Positions 42,735 to 51,297 of a DNA stretch of 64,000 nucleotides are shown in pieces. The DNA comes from Methylobacterium sp. E-066 (GTDB lineage: Bacteria; Pseudomonadota; Alphaproteobacteria; Rhizobiales; Beijerinckiaceae). Made by a program: the position numbers and the translations under genes. The notes beneath the pieces are model-generated. The model saw only the letters and a program-made list of their open reading frames with translations, ran no database searches and was not told the origin of the DNA. Location: assembly GCF_022829635.1 (NCBI RefSeq), contig NZ_JAKSYO010000150.1:1-64000 (forward strand). The letters run 5' to 3'. Each line of letters opens with the position of its first letter. The first letter of the stretch is position 1.

Positions 42735-45542
42735 ATGCTAACGGGAGGCATGTTCGATCCCGTCGCCGCCCTCGAAACGGTCCTTGAAAACCTCGACCGC
42801 GAAGCCCGCGAGCCGACCAAGCTCCGCGCTGCGCTCGTGCCCGAGCTGCGCCGGGTCATCGAGGAGGGCCACCGCGCCGCGGAGGCGCAACTGCTCGAGG
42901 ACCGCAATGGCCTCCGTTGCGCACAGGCCCTGTCGGAGCTGACCGACGCCGTGGTGCGGACGATCCACGACGCCGTGGTGCGTCAGCTCTACCCCAACGA
43001 CAACCCGTCGACCGGCGAGCAGCTCGCCGTGGTCGCCACCGGCGGCTACGGCCGGGGCACGATGGCGCCCGGCTCCGACATCGATCTGCTGTTCCTGCTG
43101 CCCTACAAGCAGACCGCCTGGTCCGAGAGCGTCGTCGAGGGGATGCTCTACGTCCTGTGGGATCTGAAGCTGAAGGTCGGCCACGCCACCCGCTCCGTGG
43201 AGGAATGCCTCCGCGAGGCCAAGGCCGACATGACGATCCGCACCGCGCTCCTGGAAGCGCGCTACCTGTTCGGCACGCGGATCCTGTTCGAGGAGCTGGT
43301 GACGCGCTTCGATGCCGAGCTGGTGGTCGGCTCGGCCGCCGAATTCGTGGACGCCAAGCTGCGCGAGCGCGACGCCCGGGTCTCGAAGGCCGGCTCCTCG
43401 CGCTATCTGGTCGAGCCCAACGTCAAGGACGGCAAGGGCGGCCTGCGCGACCTGAACACGCTGTTCTGGATCGCCAAATACACCTACCGGGTGCGCGACC
43501 AGATGGAACTCGTCGGCGCCGGCCTGTTCACGCAGGAGGAATACGCGCTGTTCGAGCGCTGCGACGAGTTCCTGTGGCGGGTCCGCTGCCACATGCACTT
43601 CGTCACCAAGCGGTCGGAGGAGCGGCTGTCCTTCGGCCTGCAGCCGCGGATCGCCGAGCGCTTCGGCTACGAGGCGCGCGGCGGCCTGTCCGGGGTCGAG
43701 CGCTTCATGAAGGCCTATTTCCGCGTCGCCAAGGATGTCGGCGACCTCACCGCCATCGTCTGCGCCGAGCTGGAGGCGCGCCATGCCAAGCGCACGCCGG
43801 TGCTTGACCGCTGGATCGGCCGGTTCCGCGACCGGTTCCGCGCCACCGCCATCGAGGCCGAGGACTTCTGGATCGACCACGGCCGGGTGAACCTGCGCGC
43901 CGAGGACGCGTTCGAGCGCGATCCGGTCAACCTGATCCGCCTGTTCTGGCTGGCCGACCGGCACAACCTGGCGATCCACCCGGACGCCAAGCGGCTGGCG
44001 AACCGGTCGCGACGCCTGATCACCCCGACCCTGCGGTCGGACACCGAGGCCAACCGGCTGTTCCTCGAGATCCTGACCTCGCGCAATGCCCCCGAGGAGG
44101 CCCTGCGCGAGATGAACGAGGCCGGCGTGCTCGGCCGCTTCATCCCGGATTTCGGCCGCATCGTCGCGATGATGCAGTTCAACATGTACCACCACTTCAC
44201 GGTGGACGAGCACCTGCTGCGCACCGTCGGGGTGCTGGCGGCGATCGAGTCGGGCCGCGTCGACGAGGCCTATCCACTGGTCTCGCGCCTGATCCACACG
44301 GTCCACAACCGCACGGCGCTCTACGTGGCGATCCTGCTGCACGACATCGCCAAGGGCCGGCCCGAGGACCACTCGATCGCCGGGGCTGCGATCGCCGAAA
44401 GGCTCTGCCCGCGCTTCGGCCTCACCGAGGCCGAGACCGAGACCGTGACTTGGCTGGTCGAGCATCACCTGCTGATGTCGATGACCGCGCAGAGCCGCGA
44501 CCTGTCTGACGCCAAGACGATCGAGCGCTTCGCCTCGGTGGTGCAGAGCCTGGAGCGGCTGAAGCTCCTGACCATCCTGACGGTCGCCGACATCACCGCG
44601 GTCGGCCCCGGGGTCTGGACCGCCTGGAAGGGCACCCTGGTCCGCACCCTCTACGACGAGACCGAGGTGTTCCTCTCGGGCGGCCATTCGGAGATCGCCC
44701 GCACCGACCGGGTACGCCTCGTCCAGATGAGCCTGCGCGAGCAGCTGCCCGGCTGGGGATCGGACGAGTTCGACGCCTATGCGGGGCGCCACGGCCAGGC
44801 GTATTGGCTGAAGGTCGACGGCACCCGCCAGCTCAAGAACGCGGTCTTCCTGCGCGACGTGCTCAGCGAGGGCCGCACCAGCGCCACCGACGTGGCCCTC
44901 GATCCGGTGCGCGGGGTGACCGAGATCACGATCTACTCGCCCGACCACCCCCGCCTGCTCGCGATCATCACCGGGGCCTGCGCGGCGGCCGGCAGCAACA
45001 TCGTCGACGCGCAGATCTTCACCACGACCGACGGCTTCGCCCTCGATACGATCTTCATCTCCCGGGCCTTCGAGCGCGACGAGGACGAGCTGCGCCGGAG
45101 CAAGCGCATCACGGCCGCGATCGAGCGCTCCCTGAAGGGCGAGATTCGCATCGCTGACCTCGTGGCCGACAAGCACCCGCCGACCAGCGCCCGGGCCAAG
45201 ACCTTCCTGGTGCCGCCGGATGTCGGGATCGACAACGCCCTGTCCTCCCGCGAGACCGTGGTGGAGGTGACCGGCCTCGACCGGCCGGGCCTGCTCTACG
45301 AGCTGACCACGGCGTTCGGGCGGCTGTCGCTCAACATCACCTCGGCGCATGTCGCCACCTTCGGCGAGCGCGCGGTGGACGTCTTCTACGTCACCGACCT
45401 CACTGGCACCCGGGTGACGCAGCCCGACCGGCAGGCGGCGATCCGCAAGGCGATGCTGGACGTGTTCGCAGGCGACGTCGCCGCCCTCCGGGCCGAGGGG
45501 CTGGAGGCCCTGGTCGCCGCGCCGCCGCCGCGCGAGGCGTGA
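42735..45542 (+). CDS. glnD: Bifunctional [protein-PII] uridylyltransferase/removing enzyme
   Basis: A 935-residue nitrogen sensor that uridylylates PII when glutamine is low and removes UMP when it is high. Nucleotidyltransferase domain with ATGGYGRGTMAPGSDIDLLFLL, GlnD adenylyl-type helical domain (GLRDLNTLFWIAK), HD phosphohydrolase (ILLHDIAKGRPEDHS, VEHHLLMS), and two C-terminal ACT domains (EITIYSPDHPRLLAIITGA and VVEVTGLDRPGLLYELTTA). Starts considered: ATG 42735 and ATG 42750 (GGGAGG lies only 1 nt before the latter, so the former is preferred). Confidence 0.95.
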   Translation: MLTGGMFDPVAALETVLENLDREAREPTKLRAALVPELRRVIEEGHRAAEAQLLEDRNGLRCAQALSELTDAVVRTIHDAVVRQLYPNDNPSTGEQLAVVATGGYGRGTMAPGSDIDLLFLLPYKQTAWSESVVEGMLYVLWDLKLKVGHATRSVEECLREAKADMTIRTALLEARYLFGTRILFEELVTRFDAELVVGSAAEFVDAKLRERDARVSKAGSSRYLVEPNVKDGKGGLRDLNTLFWIAKYTYRVRDQMELVGAGLFTQEEYALFERCDEFLWRVRCHMHFVTKRSEERLSFGLQPRIAERFGYEARGGLSGVERFMKAYFRVAKDVGDLTAIVCAELEARHAKRTPVLDRWIGRFRDRFRATAIEAEDFWIDHGRVNLRAEDAFERDPVNLIRLFWLADRHNLAIHPDAKRLANRSRRLITPTLRSDTEANRLFLEILTSRNAPEEALREMNEAGVLGRFIPDFGRIVAMMQFNMYHHFTVDEHLLRTVGVLAAIESGRVDEAYPLVSRLIHTVHNRTALYVAILLHDIAKGRPEDHSIAGAAIAERLCPRFGLTEAETETVTWLVEHHLLMSMTAQSRDLSDAKTIERFASVVQSLERLKLLTILTVADITAVGPGVWTAWKGTLVRTLYDETEVFLSGGHSEIARTDRVRLVQMSLREQLPGWGSDEFDAYAGRHGQAYWLKVDGTRQLKNAVFLRDVLSEGRTSATDVALDPVRGVTEITIYSPDHPRLLAIITGACAAAGSNIVDAQIFTTTDGFALDTIFISRAFERDEDELRRSKRITAAIERSLKGEIRIADLVADKHPPTSARAKTFLVPPDVGIDNALSSRETVVEVTGLDRPGLLYELTTAFGRLSLNITSAHVATFGERAVDVFYVTDLTGTRVTQPDRQAAIRKAMLDVFAGDVAALRAEGLEALVAAPPPREA

Positions 45543-45630
45543 GCGTACGGGTTGATTTCGGCCGCCCCGGGTCAGATATCAGCGCCGAATCTGATTGCCC
45601 CCACCTATCCCTACTGACGACTGAAACGCG

Positions 45631-46260
45631 ATGACGAGCAACGACATGTCCCAGGATGACCAGCGCCAGACCACGGTCGAGGCCGGTTCCAGCGCGGCCC
45701 AGGAGACCGCGTCGGGCGGCAAGGCCGCCGAGACGCCGTCCGTCGATCCGGTCGCCGAGGCCCTGGCCCTGCTGACCGCCGAGCGCGACGAGCTGAAGGA
45801 CCGGATGCTGCGCACGCTGGCCGAGATGGAGAACCTGCGCCGCCGGACCGAGCGGGAGATCGCGGATGCCCGCGCCTACGCGGTCACTAACTTCGCCCGC
45901 GACGTACTCAACGTGGCCGACAACATCCACCGCGCCCTCGACAGCGTCCCGGCCGACGCGAAGGCCGCCGCGGACGGCGCCTTCAAGGGCCTGATCGACG
46001 GGATCGAGCTGACCGAGCGCGACCTGGCCAAGACCCTGGAGCGCCACGGGGTGAAGCCGGTCGAGCCGCAGGGCCAGAAGTTCGATCCGAACCGGCACCA
46101 GGCCATGTTCGAGGTGCCGAACCCCGATGTCCCGGCCGGCACCGTCGTGCAGGTCGTGCAGACCGGCTACGTGATCGGCGAGCGCGTGCTGCGCCCGGCC
46201 CTGGTCGGCGTCGCCAAGGGCGGCCCCAAGGCGGCGGCGAGCCCGGCCGACGCCGCCTGA
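45631..46260 (+). CDS. grpE: Nucleotide exchange factor GrpE
   Basis: A 209-residue exchange factor for DnaK. Acidic disordered N-terminus about 1-50, long dimerising coiled coil about 50-110 (LTAERDELKDRMLRTLAEMENLRRRTEREIADA), then the beta-wing domain with the family signature FDPNRHQAMFEVPNPDVPAGTVVQVVQTGYVIGERVLRPALV (here quoted in parts). dnaK is not in the window; grpE is often separate. No clear sigma-32 promoter was recognised in the 88-bp gap after glnD. Confidence 0.95.
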   Translation: MTSNDMSQDDQRQTTVEAGSSAAQETASGGKAAETPSVDPVAEALALLTAERDELKDRMLRTLAEMENLRRRTEREIADARAYAVTNFARDVLNVADNIHRALDSVPADAKAAADGAFKGLIDGIELTERDLAKTLERHGVKPVEPQGQKFDPNRHQAMFEVPNPDVPAGTVVQVVQTGYVIGERVLRPALVGVAKGGPKAAASPADAA

Positions 46261-46276
46261 TCCCGTCGACGCCTAA

Positions 46277-46669
46277 TCAACGCGCCTGCGCGGAGGCGTC
46301 CTCGCAGGGCAGCGTCGTGGCGAAGTCGGAGATGAACCGCGCCGTCTGCCGGGTCTCGGCCGGCGCGCGCGGGTCTCGGGCGACCACGACCGCCTCGACC
46401 TGGAGGCGTCGGTTGCAGGCGCAAGCCGGCAGCCGGCCCGAGGCGGGATCGGGCCAGCAGGCATCGTGGTGCGCGCAGGCCCGGTCCAGGGCGTCGATCG
46501 GCGGATAGCCCGGGCCGCGGCTCCCGGGCCCGCAGAAATTGCCGTAGATCAGGAGGGCGCCCTGCCCGGATGGCCCGGGCGGCACAATCTCCTGCGCCGT
46601 CGCGGTGGAGACGCCGAATCCGAGGGCGAGCAGAGCCGCCGCGATGGGGTTGAGCCTGGAAGCGTTCAT
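46277..46669 (-). CDS. Secreted phospholipase A2-like protein
   Basis: A 130-residue exported protein; signal peptide to about residue 26 (ATAQ). YGNFCGPGSRGPGY resembles the Ca-binding Y-x-x-x-C-G-x-G loop, and ACAHHDACW (C-x3-H-D-x-C) is the catalytic His-Asp helix of phospholipase A2. Four further cysteines occur in the mature chain (NFC, ACACN, PCED). About 75% of the region after the helix is not recognised. ATG 46669 has AGGAT upstream. Convergent with grpE, 16 bp apart. Secreted lipase or envelope role is inferred. Confidence 0.77.
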   Translation of the reverse strand: MNASRLNPIAAALLALGFGVSTATAQEIVPPGPSGQGALLIYGNFCGPGSRGPGYPPIDALDRACAHHDACWPDPASGRLPACACNRRLQVEAVVVARDPRAPAETRQTARFISDFATTLPCEDASAQAR

Positions 46670-46971
46670 GGCCAATCCTGCGTCGGGGATCCTCCTGACG
46701 CCGCGGCGCTACCGACGCGGCATTCGGCGGCCACATCACCGGTGCGCCGCGGAGATCCCGACCGGCAGACGGATTCGCGAAGCCGAACGCCCTGCATAGC
46801 GACCGAACGCGACGATATCGTCAAGATCGGCAGTTACGAATATTGCACAGAGTCGGCACTCTTCATCGATCAGGATCGGCACGGGCCGCGAATTCTGTTT
46901 GCCGGCACGGTAATACGACGGGACGGTGGTTGTCCTCTGCCGCTCCGACCAACCTGCGACCGTGCCGTGGG

Positions 46972-47097
46972 TCAGAGGGCCAGGAGCAGCAGGCCGACGA
47001 CCGTCACGGACAGGATCAGGCAGAGCGCGAGATCGAGGATCGGCGCGCCTCCGCAGGTGGGCGTCTGCCGGGTATCATCACCCACCGCCGGGACCAT
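46972..47097 (-). CDS. Possible 41-residue membrane peptide
   Basis: ATG 47097 to TGA 46972: a short polar N-terminus with a Cys, then one hydrophobic helix (ILDLALCLILSVTVVGLLLLAL) to the end. It starts 5 nt after the stop of the preceding small gene (47103), which suggests an operon. No strong Shine-Dalgarno; GTGAGCGCG overlaps the upstream stop. The 302 bp between it and the phospholipase-like gene hold nothing else I can support. Confidence 0.4.
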   Translation of the reverse strand: MVPAVGDDTRQTPTCGGAPILDLALCLILSVTVVGLLLLAL

Positions 47098-47102
47098 CGC
47101 GC

Positions 47103-47423
47103 TCACGACCGCGCCTCCGCTGCGATCAGAGTCAGCGCGGCGGTCCTGTCCGCGCGAGCGAGCGTGACGGGACCGGAGGCTGCCGCCGCCCCGTCTGGGG
47201 GGATGGCCGGGGCGGCGGCCTGCGACGCTCTCGTTTCGCCGGCACGGTGGACCGTGTCCGCGACGGTGATGCCGAGGGCGGGCAGTGCGAGGGCGGCGAG
47301 CACGCACAGGAGGCGCTTCAGCCGCGGCATGGGGTTGGTCTGCCGGGTCCGGCAGGGCGCAGTTGTGGGGAGCGTGAGGGGCGGCAGGGCTTCGACCACC
47401 AGTCTGCGCATGTCGGCTCGCAT
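47103..47423 (-). CDS. Small single-pass membrane or exported protein
   Basis: A 106-residue unrecognised protein from ATG 47423: basic N-terminus, then from residue 32 PRLKRLLCVLAALALPALGI as a signal anchor, then an Ala/Gly/Pro-rich exterior part with no cysteine. ATG 47330 just before the hydrophobic stretch is the alternative start and would make a normal signal peptide. GGAG lies about 10 nt before ATG 47423. Divergent from the DUF6502 gene and shares the GTGGGA half-site region with it. Confidence 0.5.
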   Translation of the reverse strand: MRADMRRLVVEALPPLTLPTTAPCRTRQTNPMPRLKRLLCVLAALALPALGITVADTVHRAGETRASQAAAPAIPPDGAAAASGPVTLARADRTAALTLIAAEARS

Positions 47424-47445
47424 CGTCCCGGGCTCCGTCGTCGCT

Positions 47446-47552
47446 GTGGGAAATTTGACCACGCATCCGAGTTACGTGTGCAAAATTCCCACGTCAATCC
47501 GAAATCGCCGCTCCGGCGTGTGCATGCGCACGCCGTGGGATTGTCTCCCACG
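47446..47552. promoter_or_regulatory. Cluster of GTGGGA/TCCCAC half-sites
   Basis: Four copies in 107 bp: GTGGGA 47446-47451, TCCCAC 47487-47492, GTGGGA 47535-47540, TCCCAC 47546-47551. The first two extend to GTGGGAAATTTG and CAAAATTCCCAC, matching at 11 of 12 positions. The last two form a perfect hairpin CGTGGGA-TTGTC-TCCCACG. They fill the divergent gap between the small membrane gene and DUF6502, so a shared operator is likely. Confidence 0.55.
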
Positions 47553-47575
47553 ACACATTCGCTAACGATGCCGCC

Positions 47576-48421
47576 ATGTCCGAGAGCACCGACACCAAAC
47601 TGGAGGGCGCCGGCCTGCACGCGCCGCTCGCGCGGCTGCTGCGGCCGCTGGTCCGCCTGCTCGTGGCCCGCGGCATCACCTTTCCGGCGCTCACCGATCT
47701 GCTGCGCGAGCTCTACGTGAACGTAGCCGAGTACGACTTCGCCCTGCCCGGGAAGGAGCAGACCGACAGCCGCGTCTCCCTGCTAACCGGCATCCACCGC
47801 AAGGAGGTCCGGCGCCTGCGCGGGGCCGGGGCGCCGGTGAGCGTCGTGCCGGCCGTGGTCTCGCGCACAAGCCGGATCATCGCCCGCTGGATCGCCGACC
47901 CGGCGTTTACCGATCCGCAGGGCCAGCCCCTGCCGCTGCCGCGCACCGCCGATGCGGGCGCGCCGTCCTTCGAGGCCCTGGTCTCCGGGGTGACCCGCGA
48001 CCTGCGCCCCCGGGCGGTGCTCGACGAGTGGCTCGACCGCGGGCTCGCCTTCCTGGACGCGCAGGATCGGATCGTGCTGGCGGAAGCCGCCTACGTGCCG
48101 CGCGGGGACGGTTCGGCCGAACCGCAGCTCTATTATTTCGGTCGCAACCTGCACGACCACATCGCGGCGAGCGTGGCCAACATCGTCGGCGACACGCCGC
48201 GCTTCCTGGAGCGCGCCGTGCATTACGATGGGCTGTCCAAGGAACTCGCGGCCAAGCTCGAAGCGCGGGCGCGCGAGATCGCCATGGAGGCCCTGCATCA
48301 GGCCAACCGGGAGGCGCATGCCGCCTGCCAGACCGATCCCGGCGGCGAATACCGCTGGAATTTCGGCCTCTACGTCTACGCCGAGGCCGCGCCGCCGGCC
48401 CGGCCCGCGGACGGGCGTTGA
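47576..48421 (+). CDS. DUF6502 family protein
   Basis: A 281-residue cytoplasmic protein. N-terminal winged-helix-like region about 15-80 (LARLLRPLVRLLVARGITFPALTDLLRELYVNVAEYDF, then SLLTGIHRKEVRRLR) is typical of DUF6502 and looks like a DNA-binding regulator. The C-terminal half is helical (FGRNLHDHIAASVANIVGD). Function unproven. The next gene encodes a DUF5666 protein 11 bp downstream, a pairing I recall from other genomes. Operator-like repeats sit in its own promoter, which suggests autoregulation. Confidence 0.78.
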   Translation: MSESTDTKLEGAGLHAPLARLLRPLVRLLVARGITFPALTDLLRELYVNVAEYDFALPGKEQTDSRVSLLTGIHRKEVRRLRGAGAPVSVVPAVVSRTSRIIARWIADPAFTDPQGQPLPLPRTADAGAPSFEALVSGVTRDLRPRAVLDEWLDRGLAFLDAQDRIVLAEAAYVPRGDGSAEPQLYYFGRNLHDHIAASVANIVGDTPRFLERAVHYDGLSKELAAKLEARAREIAMEALHQANREAHAACQTDPGGEYRWNFGLYVYAEAAPPARPADGR

Positions 48422-48432
48422 GAGGCCGGCCG

Positions 48433-49764
48433 GTGCGATCCTCTCCGAACCGCCGGTTCGTCCTGCGTCTGCTCGCGGGCGCCGCCACCCTGCTGCCGGG
48501 CATTGCCCGGCCGCAGGAGAGTCCCCCCGATCAGGGCATCGGCGGCACCGGCATGAAAATGATCGAGGAGCCGAAGGACGGCCCCCTCGGCGAGGGCGAC
48601 CGCGGCATCGGCGGCACCGGGGTGATCGGCACGATCCGCCGGTTCGGCTCGATTTTCGTCAACGACCTGCGCATCGCCTATCCGCCAGAAGTCGCGGTGC
48701 AGATCGACGGGGAACCCGCCAAGGCGGCGGACCTGAAGATCGGGCAGGTCGTGCACGTGGTCGCCCGGCCGGAACGGGGCGGCCTCGGCACACGCCGCAT
48801 CGACGTGACCAGCGAAGTGGTCGGGAAGGTCGAATCCACCGCCCCGGGGCGGATGATCGTGCTCGGCCAGCGGGTCGATACCGCCAGCCTCACGGGTGAC
48901 TGGCAGGCGGGCAGCCGGGTGGCGGTGAGCGGCCTGCGCCGCCCCGACGGCGTGATCGTGGCGAGCCTGATCGAGACGCGGACCTCCGGGCCCGACCGCG
49001 TCGCCGGGCCGGTGCGTCGCGACGCGGGCGGCGGCCTCGCCATCGGCGGCCTGCGCCTGAAGGGCGCCGACGCCCTGCCCCCGGGCCAGCGCGCCTTGGT
49101 GACCGGCGTGACCGAGCTCGGAGTCCTCAGCGTGACCAACGCCGCCCAGGTCGGGCTGCCGTTCCCGCCGGGCCTCAAGCGGGTGTCGATCGAGGCCTAT
49201 ATCGGTCGCGCCGGCACCGGCCTCGATCTCGGCTCGGGGCTTGCCGTGTCGGGCTATGCGGGGCTGCGTGTGCCGCGCCAGGGCAGCGTGCGTGGCGTGC
49301 TCACCGCCGACATCGCGCCTAACGGCGTGCTCACCCTGGAGCGGCTCCGGGTCGAGGACCGGATCGCCCCGGAGCCGCCCCGGCCGGACGCGCCGCGGTT
49401 CGAGCGGGAGCGCGATCGCCTCGACCTGCAGAAGCTGCCCGACCTGCCGGAGATGCCCGGTCGCCTCGGCGCCGAGCCCGGCAACCGCCAGAGCCCCTTC
49501 GGCGGCCTCGGCGGCCCCCACGGCCCGACGATCGACACCCGCCCCGGCGCAGGCGGCATCCCGGGCGCGGACGGCCACGGCGGGTTCGGGGCGCCGCGCG
49601 GCGGTCCCTTCGGAGGCGCGCCGGGCGGCCCCGGCACGTTCCCGGGAGCACCGGCGGGCGGTCCCGGGGGCTTGGGTGGGCCTGGAGGCTTCGGTGGTCC
49701 TGGCGGCGGCCCCGGAGGCCCAGGCGGTTTCGGGGGGCCACCCGGTGGGGGCGGTCGGCGCTGA
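48433..49764 (+). CDS. Exported DUF5666-repeat protein with Gly-rich tail
   Basis: A 443-residue exported protein. Start GTG 48433 (RSSPNRRFVLRLLAGAATLLPGIARPQ signal, quoted in part: RRFVLRLLAGAATLLPGIA). GIGGTG occurs twice near the N-terminus, then several DUF5666-like OB-fold units (GSIFVNDLRIAYPPE, GKVESTAPGRMIVLGQRV, GPVRRDAGGGLAIGGLRL). The C-terminal about 100 residues are low-complexity, Pro then Gly/Phe/Pro-rich. Probably periplasmic or surface. Role unknown; likely co-expressed with the DUF6502 protein 11 bp upstream. Confidence 0.78.
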   Translation: MRSSPNRRFVLRLLAGAATLLPGIARPQESPPDQGIGGTGMKMIEEPKDGPLGEGDRGIGGTGVIGTIRRFGSIFVNDLRIAYPPEVAVQIDGEPAKAADLKIGQVVHVVARPERGGLGTRRIDVTSEVVGKVESTAPGRMIVLGQRVDTASLTGDWQAGSRVAVSGLRRPDGVIVASLIETRTSGPDRVAGPVRRDAGGGLAIGGLRLKGADALPPGQRALVTGVTELGVLSVTNAAQVGLPFPPGLKRVSIEAYIGRAGTGLDLGSGLAVSGYAGLRVPRQGSVRGVLTADIAPNGVLTLERLRVEDRIAPEPPRPDAPRFERERDRLDLQKLPDLPEMPGRLGAEPGNRQSPFGGLGGPHGPTIDTRPGAGGIPGADGHGGFGAPRGGPFGGAPGGPGTFPGAPAGGPGGLGGPGGFGGPGGGPGGPGGFGGPPGGGGRR

Positions 49765-49859
49765 GGGCTTGCCGCCCGTGCGGTCTCACCCGGTCTCCGG
49801 TTAAGGAATTCGCGAGGACAGTGCAGGGCGCGCAACGGTGGCTAGCAGATGACACAGGC

Positions 49860-50020
49860 CCCTTTCCCGGACACCTGGAACGCTAGTGGAAGGTGATCCG
49901 GGATCCAGCGCAGAAAGCGCCGCGCAGCGGCACGATCGTTAAACAACGCGGACGCTGCGCGTCGTCTCATGCTGGGTCCCGGGTCGCATTCCGCTCGCGC
50001 TGCATGCGCCCGGGAAAGGG
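49860..50020. repeat. Non-coding palindromic element
   Basis: Ends are exact 11-bp inverted repeats, CCCTTTCCCGG (49860-49870) and CCGGGAAAGGG (50010-50020). Inside, ACACCT and AGGTGATCCGGG form an imperfect second palindrome with the left end (49866-49902). It fills the 297-bp gap between convergent DUF5666 and ada genes; no coding potential is seen. Possibly a MITE-like or REP-family element. Confidence 0.5.
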
Positions 50021-50061
50021 ACGGTGCGAAACCGGCTAAGGGCCGCGACGTCAGGCTCTGT

Positions 50062-51186
50062 TTAGCCCTCCGCCTCCCGCGCGAGCAGATCGCGCTTGCG
50101 GGCGACGCCCCAGCGGTAGCCCGACAGGGAACCGTCCGAGCGGACCACCCGGTGGCACGGGATCGCCACCGCCAAGTGGTTGGCCCCGCAGGCCTGGGCG
50201 ACGGCCCGCATCGCGGTGGGCGCCCCGATGGCGCGGGCGATGTCCGCGTAGGTCGCGGTCGCGCCGACCGGGATCGCCCGCAAAGCCGCCCAGACGCGCT
50301 GCTGGAACGCGGTGCCGCGGATGTCGAGGGGCAGGTCGAGGCCGGTGCCCGGCGCCTCGACGAGGCCGATGACCCGCGCCATCCAGGCCTCGAAATCCGG
50401 ATCGCCGCCCTCGATCTCCGCCCCCGGGAACCGGTCCTGCAGGTCGCGGACCAGGGGCTCGGGCTCGTCGCCGAGCAGGATCGCGCAGAGCCCCGCCTCG
50501 GTGGCGGCCACCAGGATCGCGCCGAGCGTGCAGGCGCCGACGCCGAACCTCATGCGGATGCCGGTGCCGCCCTTGCGGTAGGCGGCCGGCGCCATGCCGA
50601 GGCGCCCGGTGGCCTCGGCGTAGAATTGGCTCGCGGTGGAGTAGCCGGCATCATACAGCGCCTCGGTCACGGTGGCCGCCTTGGCCAGGCCGGCGGCGAC
50701 GGCCTCGGCCCGGCGGGCGGCGGCGTAGGCCTTCGGGGTGACACCGGTGGCGGCCTTGAACACCCGGTGGAAATGGTAGGCGCTCAGGCCCGCGGCCCGG
50801 GCGAGGACCGCGAGCGGCGGCATCGTCTCGGCGGTCTCGATCAGCCGGCAGGCCCGGGCGACCGCCTCGGACCGGCGCTCTGCGAGGCCGGGCTCGTTCG
50901 GCCGGCAGCGCCGGCAGGGCCGGAAGCCTGTTGCCTCGGCCTCCGCGCAGGTGGCGTGGAAGGTGACGTTCTCGGGCCGGGCCGCCCGGGAGGGGCAGCT
51001 CGGGCGGCAATACACGCCGGTGGTGCGGACCGCGTAGACGAAGCGGCCATCCGCCCGCGCGTCGCGGGTGACGAGCGCCGCCCAGCGCTCGGAATTTTCG
51101 GACTCGGCAGTCGAGACGGCGATCATGGCCGCACCACTATGCGGCGCGGCGGCCGCGTTGGGGAGGGGCTTGGCGGAGGCGGACAT
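50062..51186 (-). CDS. ada: Bifunctional Ada: methylation-responsive activator / DNA methyltransferase
   Basis: A 374-residue protein repairing methylphosphotriesters and O6-methylguanine and activating the adaptive response. N-terminal zinc domain C60-x3-C64...C91-R-R-C94 (FVYAVRTTGVYCRPSCPSR), with C60 the likely phosphotriester acceptor. AraC-type HTH about 105-205 (LAVLARAAGLSAYHFHRVFKAATG). C-terminal methyltransferase with IPC344HRVV. ATG 51186 has AGG 8 nt upstream; ATG 51126 is the alternative. No alkB or other target gene adjacent. Confidence 0.94.
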   Translation of the reverse strand: MSASAKPLPNAAAAPHSGAAMIAVSTAESENSERWAALVTRDARADGRFVYAVRTTGVYCRPSCPSRAARPENVTFHATCAEAEATGFRPCRRCRPNEPGLAERRSEAVARACRLIETAETMPPLAVLARAAGLSAYHFHRVFKAATGVTPKAYAAARRAEAVAAGLAKAATVTEALYDAGYSTASQFYAEATGRLGMAPAAYRKGGTGIRMRFGVGACTLGAILVAATEAGLCAILLGDEPEPLVRDLQDRFPGAEIEGGDPDFEAWMARVIGLVEAPGTGLDLPLDIRGTAFQQRVWAALRAIPVGATATYADIARAIGAPTAMRAVAQACGANHLAVAIPCHRVVRSDGSLSGYRWGVARKRDLLAREAEG

Positions 51187-51297
51187 GACGGGACCTGCCG
51201 GGTGCGTATATCGAATGCTCGTCACCCTGCCGTCCGGCGGCCGAGGCTGCATCCCGCGCCTTGCTGCCGAATTCCCGATCCCTCCCCTGAGTGCGCC

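Noticed and set aside
42738..45350. An 870-codon minus-strand open frame
   Set aside because: Antisense to glnD; no family motif.
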